NCBI RefSeq assembly: GCF_001039355.2
Contig: NW_019775424.1
Location: 251,740-315,739 of the forward strand
Reading direction: 5' to 3'
Source of the DNA: Lingula anatina
Lineage: Eukaryota; Brachiopoda; Lingulata; Lingulida; Lingulidae
DNA length: 64,000 bases
The translations under genes and the position numbers were made by a program. The notes under the pieces are model-generated. The model made no database searches, was not told where the DNA came from, and was given only the letters and a program-made list of their open reading frames with translations. Below are positions 12,901 to 27,500 of the stretch, in pieces (the stretch's first letter is position 1; every line of letters begins with the position of its first letter).

Positions 12901-15472
12901 AGCATCCTAGGGAGTTCTTGCTTACTGCAGAGTTTTTTTCTGACCTCTGTGTTGGCGATAAGCTAAGTAGCCATTGATTGGGCAGTGGTATTTCATAGGA
13001 ATTGAAAGAATCGAATCAGTTAGCAAATGTCAGATCTGAGGCAAATGTGGTTGACTGTTTGATAAGTGATAGCAACAAGGCCTGGCCAAACAAGAGAAAT
13101 TGTGATAGAATGGAGGGTTTATTTTAAAATCTGGATTACTGTTTCACTCTGATATGACCAAGTTTAAAGATGATTAAGCATCTCTAAGTTAAAGTTTGAA
13201 CTTTTTTAAGGGGTGAAGGACAGAATTTACACCTGGGATTTACACCTTTTACACCCTGGCAGACATGGAGCTTGGTCAGCAACAGTGACCATATATTCTG
13301 CATGTTTGTTTGTAAAACAATGATGAAGTACGAAATATTAAAGCAGAAGAACACCCCTAGCAACGAGAGAAAATTACGAAAGATTTATGTTTGAGTGAAC
13401 AAGTGATGATGTATCCCTTGATTAACTATTTGTCATTGATGGTTTTGTAAATTTTTCTCATCAGTCAGAGTCAAGCTTGGTGTCTTAATGTCTGGAAGAC
13501 TGCCTTTTATACTAGATTCTTTCTTTAAGCAAGCACAGTAGGTGGGACTAATTGTGCCTAGAAAATAAGAAATTCTTCGATAAAGGGCTTTAAAGGCTGA
13601 ATGATTTTATTTTGTAGTACACATGTGCTGTACAATAAGAAAAAATTAAGGTTTTCAAGGTGGATGAAGAATATTGTACATTGCTTTAGCTTAGCTTTGT
13701 TTCAGTTTGCTAAAAAAGATATGGCAGGAGGACTGATCAATGAAAAACAAAGATTCTGGTGATTTCGCACGGAAAGTTATTGACAGGTGACAGTTTTGTC
13801 AACAAAAAGCACAATTGAAGCCTATATGAATACATTAAGCCTACAACTGACTTAAAGTGTTACATCAAGGGGCAACTGAGATGTCAGTGAAGGCGTTTTG
13901 TTGAATTGGATTTTGTGAGAAAAACCACAGGTATACTGGGTAACAGGAGATCCTGAAAACCTTCATGACTAAAGTTTGTTAAGCAGTTTGTGCAGAGAGA
14001 AGAGAAAAAAAGGAGATTTTGGATTAAGGAAAAAGAAAAAAGAACTGAAAGATATAAATTAAGGCATTAATGATATTGCTTAGGGCAATGTTATATAAGC
14101 TCTATGACATAGTTGGGATATTTATGATTAATAACCTTAGAAGAGGATAAAACAAACATAAGAAGGTCACAGGGTCTAAGCAAAGATCTGACAAACATAC
14201 TGGATGTCCAACTTGCAGATACATAGAAGGAACAAAGACCTTGAGCTCACATATTTCATGTTTGAGTTTTATTCTTGGTTGACAATGATAAGAAACAATC
14301 ACTGCTATATTTGTCAACAAACTGTTTGTCAGCATTAATAACTGGAGAAAAAATGTGACATAAACATTTGCACTGGACATATTTGACCAAGAATAGACAT
14401 ACAAAGTGCTGATATATGTGCACACGCTAAGCAGCCTCAGCGGAGATTGACATTAGATTTGACTAATCTGTAAATCAGATAGTTAAAGTATGCCATTCTA
14501 GACATATTAAGACTTTATCAGTTAGCAATTTGGCCATTGGTGTGGTTGTAACAGAGCAGCAGAGATATTGAGCTTCATTTTCTCTTCCTGAACTTCATTA
14601 AGACGGATATAGACAAAAACATGGACAGAAGCTCTGCCTTCAGCAGAAAATGTTAAGAGAAGAGAGATATTTTTAGAACTAGTATTTAAATGGAATTTTA
14701 AAGCTGGCATTGATGTTCGTCTAAGGAACTATAATGAGTTTATACAGATAAAAGATAAGAAGATTTAAAGAGTTTGCGGATGGTTCTTGTTACAGTGTTC
14801 TAGGGATAGGATGAAGAAGAAGGTATATTTTGGAAACAGATGAAGAATTTTCATCTTCTGCACTAATTTTTAACATTTTTTACAATTTAAATCCATAATT
14901 TGATTGTTGTACTTTTTTCTCAGCAGCTGTGTGGTTGCATATTGATAATTTTTTTCAGCTGTCTGTGTATTGACTTAAACATTCACCCATTGCTTATCAA
15001 GTACCTTATCTTAGAGAAAAACTGCACAGAAATGTATACTTCAGGTTTAATGGAGAAAGGGATATGCAATGCTGTGGATATTGAGAAACAGTGTAGATAA
15101 GACAAAATCAAATATTCAGCCATTTTCCTCAGTCCAGGCAGGCAGTTATTTGTGAAACTCTGCCAAAAAGCACGGCGCAACAACTGGCTTGAAAGAATTG
15201 AGAGAAAACATATCATATCCATCATAGTTCTTTTTTGCTTCTGTGCACATATCTCCAGAGATTCTGGAAACGGCTGTCTGTCGGATAGCAAAATAGTTTG
15301 CTGTAGGTACAACAGTTGTTTAGAACGAAGAGAGCATTAAGTACAGGAAGAAACAGTTGATCCGTGGCTGAGGAGGATCGACAAATGATATTATTAATTC
15401 AGTACCACTATTGCAATCGTTCCATCTGAGAGATAATTGCTACACCAGATCTTCATGCAACTGTCAAACAGT

Positions 15473-15537
15473 ATGGATGGGAAAAGAAGGCAATCTGAGC
15501 CTTCAGTGGTCTATTCTAGTCTTACTCCAAGAAAAAG
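15473..15537 (+). CDS. RAP1GAP: Probable first coding exon of RAP1GAP
   Basis: ATG in context CAGTATGG begins a short basic, Ser-rich leader ([14 protein letters not shown]...). The frame stays open to AAAAAG followed by a perfect GTGAGT donor and ends in phase 2. That phase fits the exon at 18335, and the join reads ...[12 protein letters not shown]. The upstream 1 kb is purine-rich and may hold the 5' UTR; no promoter motif was recognised. It was chosen as the start because no in-frame upstream extension with a convincing acceptor was seen. Confidence 0.6.
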
Positions 15538-18500
15538 GTGAGTTTTTTAAAAACCGATGTATGCATGGCCAAAATGATGCTTGAATAATTTGCAGGAAGG
15601 GTGGAATGAAAGGTTATTCATCAAAATCACTCTAAATACATTGAGTTTAACTTTGATGTGTGTGGAAATATTGAGGACTTCTGTTAATACCAGCAAATCT
15701 TTACAGCTCTCTTTTTGATAAAAACTTAAAATGATTAACAGAACGCTCTACTATACTTACTATATGTAGGTGTAAATTGTTTCCCAAATACTGTTAAGGA
15801 AGAGGTTATTGTTACTCGGGTTTTGTCCATGTACACGTAATAATTGTGACAGTTATGAAACACCCTGGCAAACTGCCATTGTTTTATTTATCTGTTTGGT
15901 TTCTGAGACCATGTTCATCTTGCAGTAAAACTTTTGAATGAGAAATAATAAACTTCATCATTTGTGAATACAATTTATGAATGAAACTTTCTCTTTATTT
16001 CCTTTTGTTCAAGTTTTACATGAAATATAAGGATGGAGGAATCATTCTTACTTCAAAGGCAGGAAACTTACTAGAGGAAATTTCAGATATTATTTTCATC
16101 GCAATTCCAATTTTGAATGAAATGATTGTTGATGGCTGTGTAATGGGACAATCAAGCAGGAATGATCATTCACAGAATAAAGGATGAAGCCTTATTTTCC
16201 ATGTAAAGCAAATTATGACACATGGTTCAAGACCAATTTTTAGTTCTTAATGTCACGTTTTCTGTTTCATTACTTTCTTGTCATGCACTTCTGACGCTCT
16301 TGTCAACCACTAATAAGGCTACTTAAGATTGGTAATTTTTGTTTATCAGTCTTAGAGATCACATGTAGAGCACGCAGAACTCTCAGCATTTTATTGTCAA
16401 AAAGTGATATTTGATCAGTGAATTCACTGTAGAAGAATAAGAATTGGTGGAATGCACTTTGGAAGAATGCGGTTATCCTGAATTCACATAGGAAGAATTA
16501 GTGGCAGTATGTGAAGCATATAACAATTGTGGAGAGAGATGTTACGTAAAATCTGACTGTTACCTGTACGTATGGTTTGTTGGGTTTCATATTTAGAAGG
16601 TGCATGTATAATTGCTATATAATAGTTATATGTACAACTTATCAGTTGGTTTGAAGACAAAAAAAAAGTTGATTCCATTAATTTTTGATGGAGTTCGGGG
16701 TTCTAGGTAAATGTAGTTAACTCGTGTGATTTGAATCATGGAGAGAAAAACAAAACATGGTTTGTACATTTTCACATTTCAAAATGACAAGAGCTTTAGA
16801 GCATGGTTTATGGTTTAAGACTGTGCTATTGATTCTTGTCATGTCTGAGAAGGCACTCAGGTTCTTCACTGATTACAGTCAAATTTGGACCACTTAATGT
16901 AATTAATCTACTTCTAAAATAACCTGCAATTAACTGGATAACAATCAAATTTTTAGTCTGTACCATCCTTTCCTTCGAATTTGTTTTTTACATAATGCCT
17001 CAGGACAGATGTGCTCTGAAATTTTGCGAACGTTAATTTGTGAATATTCCATTAGCCTGTTGGAATCGTTTGAGGAAGCAGTTTTCTGGGCGCCAATGTG
17101 AGTTTTGCCTGCCAAGAATATGTTGACAGGGGGTATTGATTGCAATCGTGTGCATTGATTTTTTTAATGGTTGGTAATGGCACACTTAGCCATGCACATG
17201 TTACATTGCTTTGAAGAGATAGAGAGAAAAAGGGAGAGGATGAACGTGAGACGGGAGAGGGAAATCATTTAGGGGGAAGATGGCAATAGATAATCGAGTC
17301 TGACAGCTAAATAATTTCTCTTTTAGAGTTGACATTTCCTTATGTAAATCACCATTTTCAATCAAAACACATTGAGTATCGCCATTATTTTCCATTTGCT
17401 ATCCATATGCGAACAATATAAAAATGATAGAACTAGGATAGATGAAAAAATAACAGAAGGATGAGTTATTTTCGATTCATAGCTGTCTTAGTCGTGTAAC
17501 TGCTCATTTTATATTCAGATATTATGGGATATTTGACAATTTGAAGAACATGTTGTTGGTATTGATTAACAAAAGTTGCCATTTGAGCTGCATTCAGACT
17601 GGATCATTGTGAGGAGCACATGTAACAAAACTCTGTTGATTTACTGGTAGCACTTCAGTCACTGAAATAATTAATGCAGCTGTTCAGACAAAACAGCTTG
17701 GTTAAGTTAAAATTGCATCTTAAGACAATAAAGTGCTTAGAAATGTTTTTTCCTTTGATTGTATTGAGTGACAAGTTGCTATAAATTTAGCATTAAATAT
17801 TTAGTGAAAAATTATATTATATACTTGACAGCTGATTGCTGGCTTGCTTGATCTAAGCAGGCTTAATTGATATAATGCAAGCAACGTATCCTTTGTCATG
17901 AATAGAATATTTTGAAGCAGATCTGTTGCAGAGAGAGAAGTTTTTTCACATTTTAAACAGTTTGTATATTGGTTGTAGTCTCTTGTAAAAATTACACATG
18001 AAGCAAATGTGTATTGTCAGCAATTTCAAAGGTGTGTGGGGGTATTTATTCTGAAAAAAATGTGGACCTTTTTACTCCCTTAGTTGACCTTACTTGAAAA
18101 ATGAATAGAATCTAGATCAAATTTTGTGTCAGGATTAATGGAGCTTTTTAGGTGATAAGAATGATTCTTTCTCTCTCCTCCCCCCCTCCCCCTGCAACCA
18201 GCTCCATCTTTCCCTGTGGGCCTGTACATATAACACCAATCCTTACAATTTAATTAACAGACATGGTACTCTGTGAAGGCGTCACAAATTAAATAGGAAA
18301 TGAAGGTGTGTGTTTTAACACTGTTGATTCCTAGGGAACGTCTGTGTTCAGGATGCGGAGAGAAGAAGATCAACAAGCTCCATATTGACACTTGGTTAGA
18401 GCTCATTACAAGGTCCTAGATGTGATCAATAATTTGCCCGACTCGGGTGTCGGATTACGATGGGCGAGAACTGTGAAGTCGCGCTTACACTGGAGATAGC

Positions 18501-20494
18501 TCGGCTCTTCTCTGTAAAATCATTAAAAGTTGCTAAATGGAAGAAGAAGAAGAAATTTTTTTGCTCCATTCAATAATTGGTTGGTGTTGGTGGTGAAAGC
18601 AGGAGGCCCCCTGATCGAGTGGCATGATAAATTGATAAAATACTGAGATAGGTACTTGAGCGAGGTTAGCAATTATTGAAGGGTAAATAAAGATGTTTCT
18701 CAGTTGGTTCTTTGCTGAGAGAACCACAGGAATATATCTCTTGCCTGTGGTGTGAACTGATGGTCAAACGAGAAGGGTGCACCAAGTAGGGTCAACCTAT
18801 CTTCAGTGAAAATGTCACTTAAGATGTGTACACTGATCTACACTTTGTGATGACGTAAAATTGAAAAGGAAAAAAAATGAATAGATATGTTCATAATGAT
18901 TAAAACCATAGTACTGTTAATATATTTGGATATATGAAAGATGATCTTTAAAAACATTATTTTAAACATATTAGGTCACCACTGTTAAATTTATGAACCT
19001 TGGGTTGTTTGGTACACATTTTTTAGTTAATTATTAACTTATGCAGGCTGCATATGATACCTATGTTTTGATGTGGCGTTTGGTGAATAATTAATCACAT
19101 ATCTCCAACTTCTGTGATTGGCAAAGTCTGTCGTCTTTTGATGTCTGTTTTAAGCCTTGCTGTATTGCGTTCAATTTTGAAAGAATTACGATGATGATTA
19201 GTTAGAATAGAAAGTCAGATTTCAGGACATTTCAGTAACAAGATAAGGAAAGAGAGAGAGGGGGAGCAAGGGAGGGAGAATAAGGGAGAGAAAAAGGTAG
19301 TGTTGGGGGCAAGTCAACATTTCTCTAAACCATGGACTAGCATATTATAGATATAAATCATTGCTTAAAACAAAACTTTGCTATGTAAATGTGTTTGCCT
19401 AATCCATACAAGAATTACATAATCCAGCTTTCAAACACAAATAGCTTTTAACTAATCAAAATGCTAGCCAGTTTTTCCCAACTTACTTGCATAGTCCTAT
19501 CCTTTCAGACTATATGGTCTAACTAAGTCAAAACTCCCAGATTTGAGCCCTTTTCCCTTCACTTTGTTTTGAGATCCGAGGGCTGCGAAATATTATCTTG
19601 TATGTTTCTCACTCATTTTTAGCCAATGAGAGAAGCTCAGAAAATTTCAAGAACATTAACGTCTAAGGCTAAGGCGCTTTGTGTAAATATTATCGCAGGT
19701 GAATGCCATCGTTGGCAATATAGGCTGTAAGTTTACTTGGAAACTAGCTACGACTAGAAGATTATCTTAGTGCTGGACTGAGGTGATAAAAGCAAAGTTT
19801 CTGCATACAGTTATCAAAATGCAGGCATCATGTTGGGAAGCTAAGAGGATAGTCGGGATTTTATTAGGGCAGTTCAAATGTTAGAAGTGAACGTGGGTGG
19901 GTATATTACTGCAAGAGAGTGTGTGATTAACTTTTTTGTATTACTGTTGATTTTGCTTTTAACAGATTAATATACTATACTGTTTTTCAATTACTGATAT
20001 GAACATTGAATTAGGGTTAGTGGTGGCAGTTGGTGGTGGGGGGGGGGGTTACCATGCTTTATATGTGTTAAAAAGAACCATAAATAATATATGACCAATT
20101 TTAAGCACTTGTCAACAGATTACTTGGAAGCTTGTAACTGGTGGACATTCTGAAATCAAACACTGTAAATGGGCAATGCATAACTTACATCTTAACAAAT
20201 TCTACACATGTAACTGAAGTGCAATAATTTCTCCCAAGAGAGTCGGAATCTTTGGAGAACATGTACAATATGCCCATTGGACAAGGGAGTCCAAGTTCTG
20301 TAATTGGAAAAACAATTAACACTATTTACCCTTGGGGCCAGAGATGTGTGGTTATGCAAGGAGAAATCTGACCCAAGGGAAAAAGAAAAGATTGGTTCCC
20401 ATGGGAGATATTGTATACGGAAAAGAAATATTGGAGGAGGGAGAAAGAGTGAGAGAGAGAGAGAGGAGGGTAAGAATCCGAGGGAATGTCAGCA

Positions 20495-20538
<44 letters not shown>

Positions 20539-21039
20539 CCCTTCACTGTCCCATAGTATGTTTTATGTACTAGTATTATTACTTAACCACCAATATGATG
20601 CAGCTTTTGATCATAAAAAAGATATTTATATGAATGTGAATGAGGAATTGACTGATAACTTATGGTTAGATATAGTGAACATAATGCGATCACCACTCTG
20701 AGTATTATGCTTTTAATTTAGTTCTCATGAACTGCTTGTTCAGATTGCAGCACCCCTTGACCCCCCTCCCCCCNTCGACAGTTCATCATCATTTCTCTGA
20801 TAGATAATTTTATACGCATTGCTTTTTTTCCTTCTAGGATGTACGTAGGCTGGGGAGGCGTTATAATGGGTGTTGGTTTTCTGCTTTTAGCCGTCTGTGC
20901 TGTGCTATGTGTTCACGCCCTGTGCATCATGAGAAAGAACAGGCCTACGGTGAAGGTATGACACGCGCATTTGTGCGTGTGAAGAAATAAAATAAATCTG
21001 TAGTTCAACCTTTACAAACATATATTGATTTGTGTTTCA

Positions 21040-21073
<34 letters not shown>

Positions 21074-23003
21074 AATCCCATTCTTTGTTTTTCTCAGCTC
21101 ATCTTGGGGTACAATTATATGAGATATTATATATTCCAATCAGGCAAGTTCTTTCTGAAATAAGTAGAGAAATTAAATATATTACAGCCATTTTTAGCAC
21201 AGCCCTGGTCATTTGAAAAATTGGGCTAGATGTGCTAACTGAACTAAATTATAGATGCGAAAGAGCATTCTATACATAGCATGCCTTATTTGTGAGAAGC
21301 ACTCATATGTTGAAAAATCTGAGTAGTAAAGTACAGGGAAATTATAATAAATGAGAGGAAATTTTATCATGTGAGTGGGCAATGTGCTTAGTATGTGATT
21401 TGTGATTCGTAAATAGCCGTGATCATATCAAGTAACGTGGATGCACTCGAGTTGTGTTTATGAGCGCTGGGAATTTGCCCTGCAGTTCACAGTCTAGCTA
21501 CATGTAGCTGGTGTGCATGCAATACTTGAATGTGTACCTCTGTGGCATTTTTAGAAGCCAGCTGGTTTCACAAAAAAGCTAGATTCAGACTGGATGTTAG
21601 CGTTAAACCAAAATATTAAATCCACTTAGAGCCTGAAGATAAATCAAACTGAGCCCTTAAAAACAAAGAAATTTCATAATTATTATTTTAAAGTAGGTTA
21701 AATGTCTATGGTTTAAATGATTAAACTTTCATTTTCAAGTACAGCAATGAAAGTGGGGTCCTACATGATGGGGTGATTAATAGAAGTGATAATGATCCAC
21801 TGAACCGTACTAAGTTATGGTATCCACACTTGTTTATATGTGGACTTCGGTTACTGAGGAGGGGGGAAAACCTGTAAGAAAAGTTAGAACTCCAGTATTT
21901 TTTTCATGCAGTTAAAGGAATGAATATATGTTATTTATTTCTGAAATAGTTATGACTAGCTCTGGAATAATTATATAAACATTATGTATGACAAAATGTA
22001 TCTTGCAGAAAGCATTGGACTGCATAGCTTCCTAATAGCAACACAAAAGGAAGCTGTAACAGTTTTGTTTTGCATAGACAGACAATTTGGCTTGGATATT
22101 AGTCTAAAAGGAAAATGATCAAGTATAAAGTCAAAATCCAATTTAACGGAGTATTCCCTGATTGCAATAAGTCTTCTCTGCCATGGTTCCTGACAGGTTT
22201 GATTCCCAGTCAGGAGATGATATGATAACTAACTTATTTATTGAATTGTTTGTTTGTCTTGTTCGATTTTTGGGCTGAGTCAATTTCCAAGGTCTTTATA
22301 GATTCCTGCATCTTAGGGTGTATTTCATAATGAAATTATCATAGTAGTCAGACTGATCTAGAATTGGGGGGGGGGGAGACTCTTGCTGAATGCAGTCAGA
22401 TTAACAGCTTAACATGCCTCCTCCTGGCATTGTATAGAATACAGAAAAGCTGGTGATTATATGAGTACATTAGTAACAAGACATGTTAATCTGATTGCAT
22501 TCAGCGAGAGTCCCCCATGGAATTAGTTCAAACTACCTACTATGATGGTTTCATTGTGAATACAACCTTAGACTCACTTTTAACAAGAGAAAATTGTTCT
22601 TTTTTTCGATCTCTTCTATTCCCTTATTCAGACAGCGAAAATGAAAAAAAAAAGAAGATTGGAAGTTGATGAATTAAAGTCATCAGGAATATTTGTTCAT
22701 CTAAATCCAATGAAATCCATTAGTCACATGTCAATTACAAACTCATAGCATTTTGCAGATAGAATTTTTTTGCCTTTGTGAAGTCATTATTGACTTTTTA
22801 AATCCATTATCATTGATGAGTTATACAAGATGAATACCTTCCGTGTTAAGACCCGAGAGATTTTAATTAAGCAAAGGAAATTTGCGTCCACATTAGGATG
22901 AAAAATGAGAAGGAAGCTAATTAGTCTGAATTTCATAGGCAGTGAGTATTGTAATCAAGCCACTATCTATATAGTTTGTCACCCTGTGCATAACACTCAT
23001 GTG

Positions 23004-23091
<88 letters not shown>

Positions 23092-24514
23092 AAGCTAAAA
23101 TAGTCTTGAGTCAGTTCAGCTATAGATAAGTCATGCATAACATATATTGTGTATAAATAAGATGAATATTTAAAAGGGATCTTGATTGCAGTGAGATCTT
23201 CTCGCACAGCACATACAGGGAGACATGGTCATTGATTTGTTTCACATTTGTTTGATTGGGCCCCTGTTAAAATATGTGATAATGTTTTATGTGACTAAGG
23301 GCTCATTCCCATTGAAACTATTGATCTACATGGATCGTTCCAACTCTGCAGGAACTCTCACTGAATACAATCAGTTTAACAGGCTAGCATGCCTCCTCTT
23401 CTTTCCACTCTCATATATTCACCATTTTTTTCTGTATTTTTCTCAATGCCATTTTGTGATTCTATGACTTTAGTTATAAAGTGCTGGAACTGCCATGGTT
23501 TATTAGTATAATTCAGGTGCAGAATGATTAAAAGTCTTCATTAAATTTATCCACAGTCAAATGATACATGGGTGATATATCTTGGGATATTGAAAATGAT
23601 GTCTTATTGTGAAGATATCCTTTCTGTTTCTGGTTCTAGAATTAGATGAATATCATTGGTTATGAATGATAAGATTTAAAAAGGCTTATTCCAAATGGCT
23701 TAATCTTGTCCTATCAAATGCTGTCATTGCTTCTTCTAAATCTATCATTTCATGACCTTCTGTTCGGTTGATACGGAGTTATATTTAGAAGAAAACCAGT
23801 TAATATTTAATCTATCCGTCAACGGTTATTATCTCTCGTGCACATGCTCTTGTACCAATTGTTTTCTCTCTGAGCTTGCCAATGGTTTATTTGGGGACAG
23901 GGATAATCTGTTCCTTAATCTGTAGACGCAGGATTTTAGGTGGAGTGTTTGGGTGATACATACATTTATCACTACAATAGGTCCACTGTTGTAACCATAT
24001 CTTTACCTTTTCTTTTGTCCTATGGGGGTATTTGTAATGTCAAACTTTAATCTGTTATTTATGATTTTTTTAAAATGATTTTTTCAATATTATCAACCAG
24101 TGCTTGTTTTGCAACACTTAAAAAGTTAAAGCCCAATCCGAATTTATTCTGATGTAAAGTTAGACGAGTTTTGAATGCCACCAAAAGTTTTTGAAGGATG
24201 ATACAAGGTACAATTTTGGGAAATCTTTTGAATTTAACGTTTATTTTTCAGTATCCTTTTGTGTAGAGCATGTCTTTTTCTCTGAAAGTTGAGTGCCATA
24301 TTCTAGAATGCCTTAGTTGATGTGTGAATTTGTCACAACTAGCACAATTTGAACACCAGGATCTGTATCTGACCTAGCACAATCAGTTTGGCAATTTCTT
24401 TTATCTCTTCATTCTTCATGCCCTACTACATATGACTGCTCATGTTATTTGACTCTTGATTTTGTATATCTAGATCTTTTAGAACTAAGAGAGCTTTTTA
24501 GTGAACTTTGTCAT

Positions 24515-24567
<53 letters not shown>

Positions 24568-27500
24568 GCTGCACACATATGTGCATGTGTGGCACTGAAT
24601 GTGTATAACACACAGAAAATGTTAAAACAATAGCAAAAAGAGGTGGATGGTAAAATGTGTATGCTGGATTCAATAGACATCCTGAGTACAATTTACTTTA
24701 CGCAGGCATATCCTTTATTAGACATTACCAAAAATGCAGCTGACTTGATAATTTAATCTGGAGATATATTTCGGAATAGTGGACTTTCAGAATTGCAAAC
24801 CTTTGGAAAAGTGATCCTTCAGAACAGCATTGTCTCTGAATAGGGACCTTCAGACTAGCTGTCCTTTAGAAAGTATAGCTACGCTCCCTATGAAGCATTA
24901 ATTAAGTGTCTGTATATTTGAGCAGAACACAGGGGATCTCTTGGGGTGCAATTGATAGATCTTTTTAATCTTCAAAATATTGATTTGGACCCTGTACTCA
25001 TGATGTAAAAGTTCTGAAAAAAAAACTAATTGGCTTTATATTAGATAGTATATGTTTATTCTGAAAGACTTGAGACAAAATTTTTTCGCTTAAAAAACTT
25101 TAGGGAAAGGGGGAGGAGAACATTTTAAAGTTAATGAGTTAACAACCTACCTGCTGCTTACTGTAGAATCTATCCAAAAGATTGGTCCTTGGAGGTTAAT
25201 TAGGGGTATGTTATAGCTAAAGTATTTAGAAACTGGATATCTAGGTGGTGTGGATATTAAGTAACAGGATAGCTAGGTAGCAGCTGTTCCTGACTACTGA
25301 ACTTTGCTTTGAAATAGCTCCTAAGTGGAAGAGACAGAAATATTGTAGAGAGAAAAAAATGGCATTTTTTTGCAAGAAAAATGTGGTTTTAAAATAGGAT
25401 CAGTGATAACTTGATCTCATTGCTGGTAGATGTTTGTCTAAAATGATTTGAAGAAAAGATGATCTTTTAAAATGGGGAATGTGTTTTCCTATAAAACAAA
25501 AATGAGCAGAGCAGTACTTTTATATAGAGTACAATAGAGCAGATATTTTGTGGATGAACATCAGAAAAAAAAAACTTGTTTTGACTCTTACTTACAGGTA
25601 GCACTAAAAACTTATTACTGCTGTCAGGATGCCTTTGCTATTTCCAGCATTTCCGGTATCTTGTGGTTGGTTTCTGGTAATCTCTGATGCTTAGGATAGT
25701 AAATCCATGTCTGAAATTTAATACCAAACACCATACAAGTATTACATGTTATATAGAGCACCAGCAAACCTGATGAATGGAGTTGATTTCACCAAATGTT
25801 TATTGTTCTTGCAGCCTTTCCAGTCCTTTCTTGTTTTGCTAGGGAAATGTGGGAAACAGCCTAAGTGTCAGCATTTACTTTGAGTTGCGTCTTTTTGAAT
25901 TTTCACTGATTTAAGTGAAAGCAGACAGAAAACCCAGTTTCTTCTTCAAGAAGGACGTGGGCCAACAGTGTCTTGATTGTTCAGAATACCAATGGACAAT
26001 TTCCTCTGTCTCAGTAATGGAGTCATGCCTTTTTGAATGTTGGTTGATCTGATAGGAAACCTGACAGAAAATGGCACTTCTTCATTAGGGAAAATAGGGC
26101 TTGATTGTTCAGGGCTCTGCTGGATAATTTCCCTTGTTTACAAATGTTAATCAGCAGGAAATCTAATGGAGATAGAACTGTCAAAAGATATTAAGAGAGA
26201 AACGGTTTGCCATCAGGAGTGTTGGTGAGCACTCCAAGTTTTCCCATGCTTTTGTCGTGACAGCTCAAGTTTGGGGGACAGGTTATTAGGAACAGAAAAG
26301 AAAAACAAGGCATCGTTGGCTGCCTCCGAGTTTTGTGAAATAACAAGGCATTGGGATATTTCCAGTTATCAGAGGTGACTTAGGACCAAGTTTAAGCAGA
26401 TTTAGGTGAAGTACAGTTGTTGACAAGTTGTGCTTACTCTGTGTCAGAAGGCAACTTAATTAAACATTGTGGACATTACAGCAAATAGTGAAACTTTAAT
26501 TTAGGAGACATTTCTACAAAGTTTATGCATTCAGAAGTTTCAGGAAAAGACAATTACTAAAGCACATGCCAAAAATTAACTTATGGAGTTACTTGAAGAC
26601 TGTGAGAAAAGTTAATTTACCAGGATTTTGAGAAAAGTTAATTTACCAGAGGATTTCATGCAGTAAGCACCTAGAGGAAATCAACTTACAGAATGACTTA
26701 AAGATTGAGGAAAAAACAATTAATTTTCCAGATGATTTCTGCAAGCACCTGCCAAAAATAAACTTTAGAATTACTTGAAGATTTTTAGAAAAGTTAATTT
26801 TCCAAAGGATTTCATGCAGTAAGCACCTGGCAGAAATCAACTTACAGAATGGCTTGAAGATTGAGGAAAAAACAATTAATTTTCAAGAAAAATTCCTCAA
26901 GTGCCTGCCAAAAATTAACAAATAGCTAATTCATAGTCCAGGAAGATTGCAGTTATCCTGATTTCACTTAGGAAGAATTAGTGACTGGATGTTGACAAAA
27001 ATCTTCATTACAACATGGGAAGACTTGACCAAACATTGCGGTGACTTGGCAGTAAAAGAAATGTCCAAAAAGATGTGGAGTCCTAATGACCAAGCGTCAA
27101 GCCCACCCCTGCTGCCATCTGGTTTTTTAGATAGAATAATAGGAAGAAAAAGATGTAACAGCTTGCAGGGCAGCATTGGTTTTGATATTTTTAGAATTAA
27201 AGGGTTGCGTAGGAGGTCTATGTCTGTTAGTGCAACCACAGAGTAAGTTTAATACTGGAAAAAAGTGGATATAGTGGTCTTATAGGAGTCTGTTGCCTCG
27301 AAAGTCTATATACTGCCTCTCCTATATGGACCTTTGACCCTCTCTTTCTCCTTCGCCTCTTTACTTCCCAATCCCACTTCTCCCTCCCTATCTTTCTTCT
27401 TCTTTCTTCAACATATAAGCCATCCATGTATGCAGTTTCATACCACCCTTATAATGTTTTTTTCACTAAGAAATTAATATTTTTTGTATTTTATCTTAGC

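Larger units (their letters stand above)
379..15472. other. Region without a supported gene, upstream of RAP1GAP
   Basis: Apart from the listed repeats, only short chance frames without homology or splice support. 10640-11060 is notably CpG-richer, with a repeated GACTTCCAAATATGGA and an inverted pair (CAGAGCTAGTAAAAGCAA / AGCTAGCTTTTACGTTGCTCTG); probably a mobile-element remnant. Non-coding 5' exons of RAP1GAP cannot be excluded. Confidence 0.6.

Noticed and set aside
18715-18770. Segment reading SCLWCELMV with a CxxC pair
   Set aside because: No donor in the required phase and no HxxC; chance.
22905-23207. Frames through CA/GA repeats (also 20304-20573, 24485-24691, 28546-28818, 38831-39196, 52476-52778)
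   Set aside because: Translations of dinucleotide repeats (HTHT, VCVC, RERE).
26190-26232. Possible central LIM exon reading CHQECW before GTGAGC, in the right phase for 27955
   Set aside because: No pyrimidine tract or good acceptor upstream, and the cysteine spacing to CDAPL is wrong for a LIM domain.
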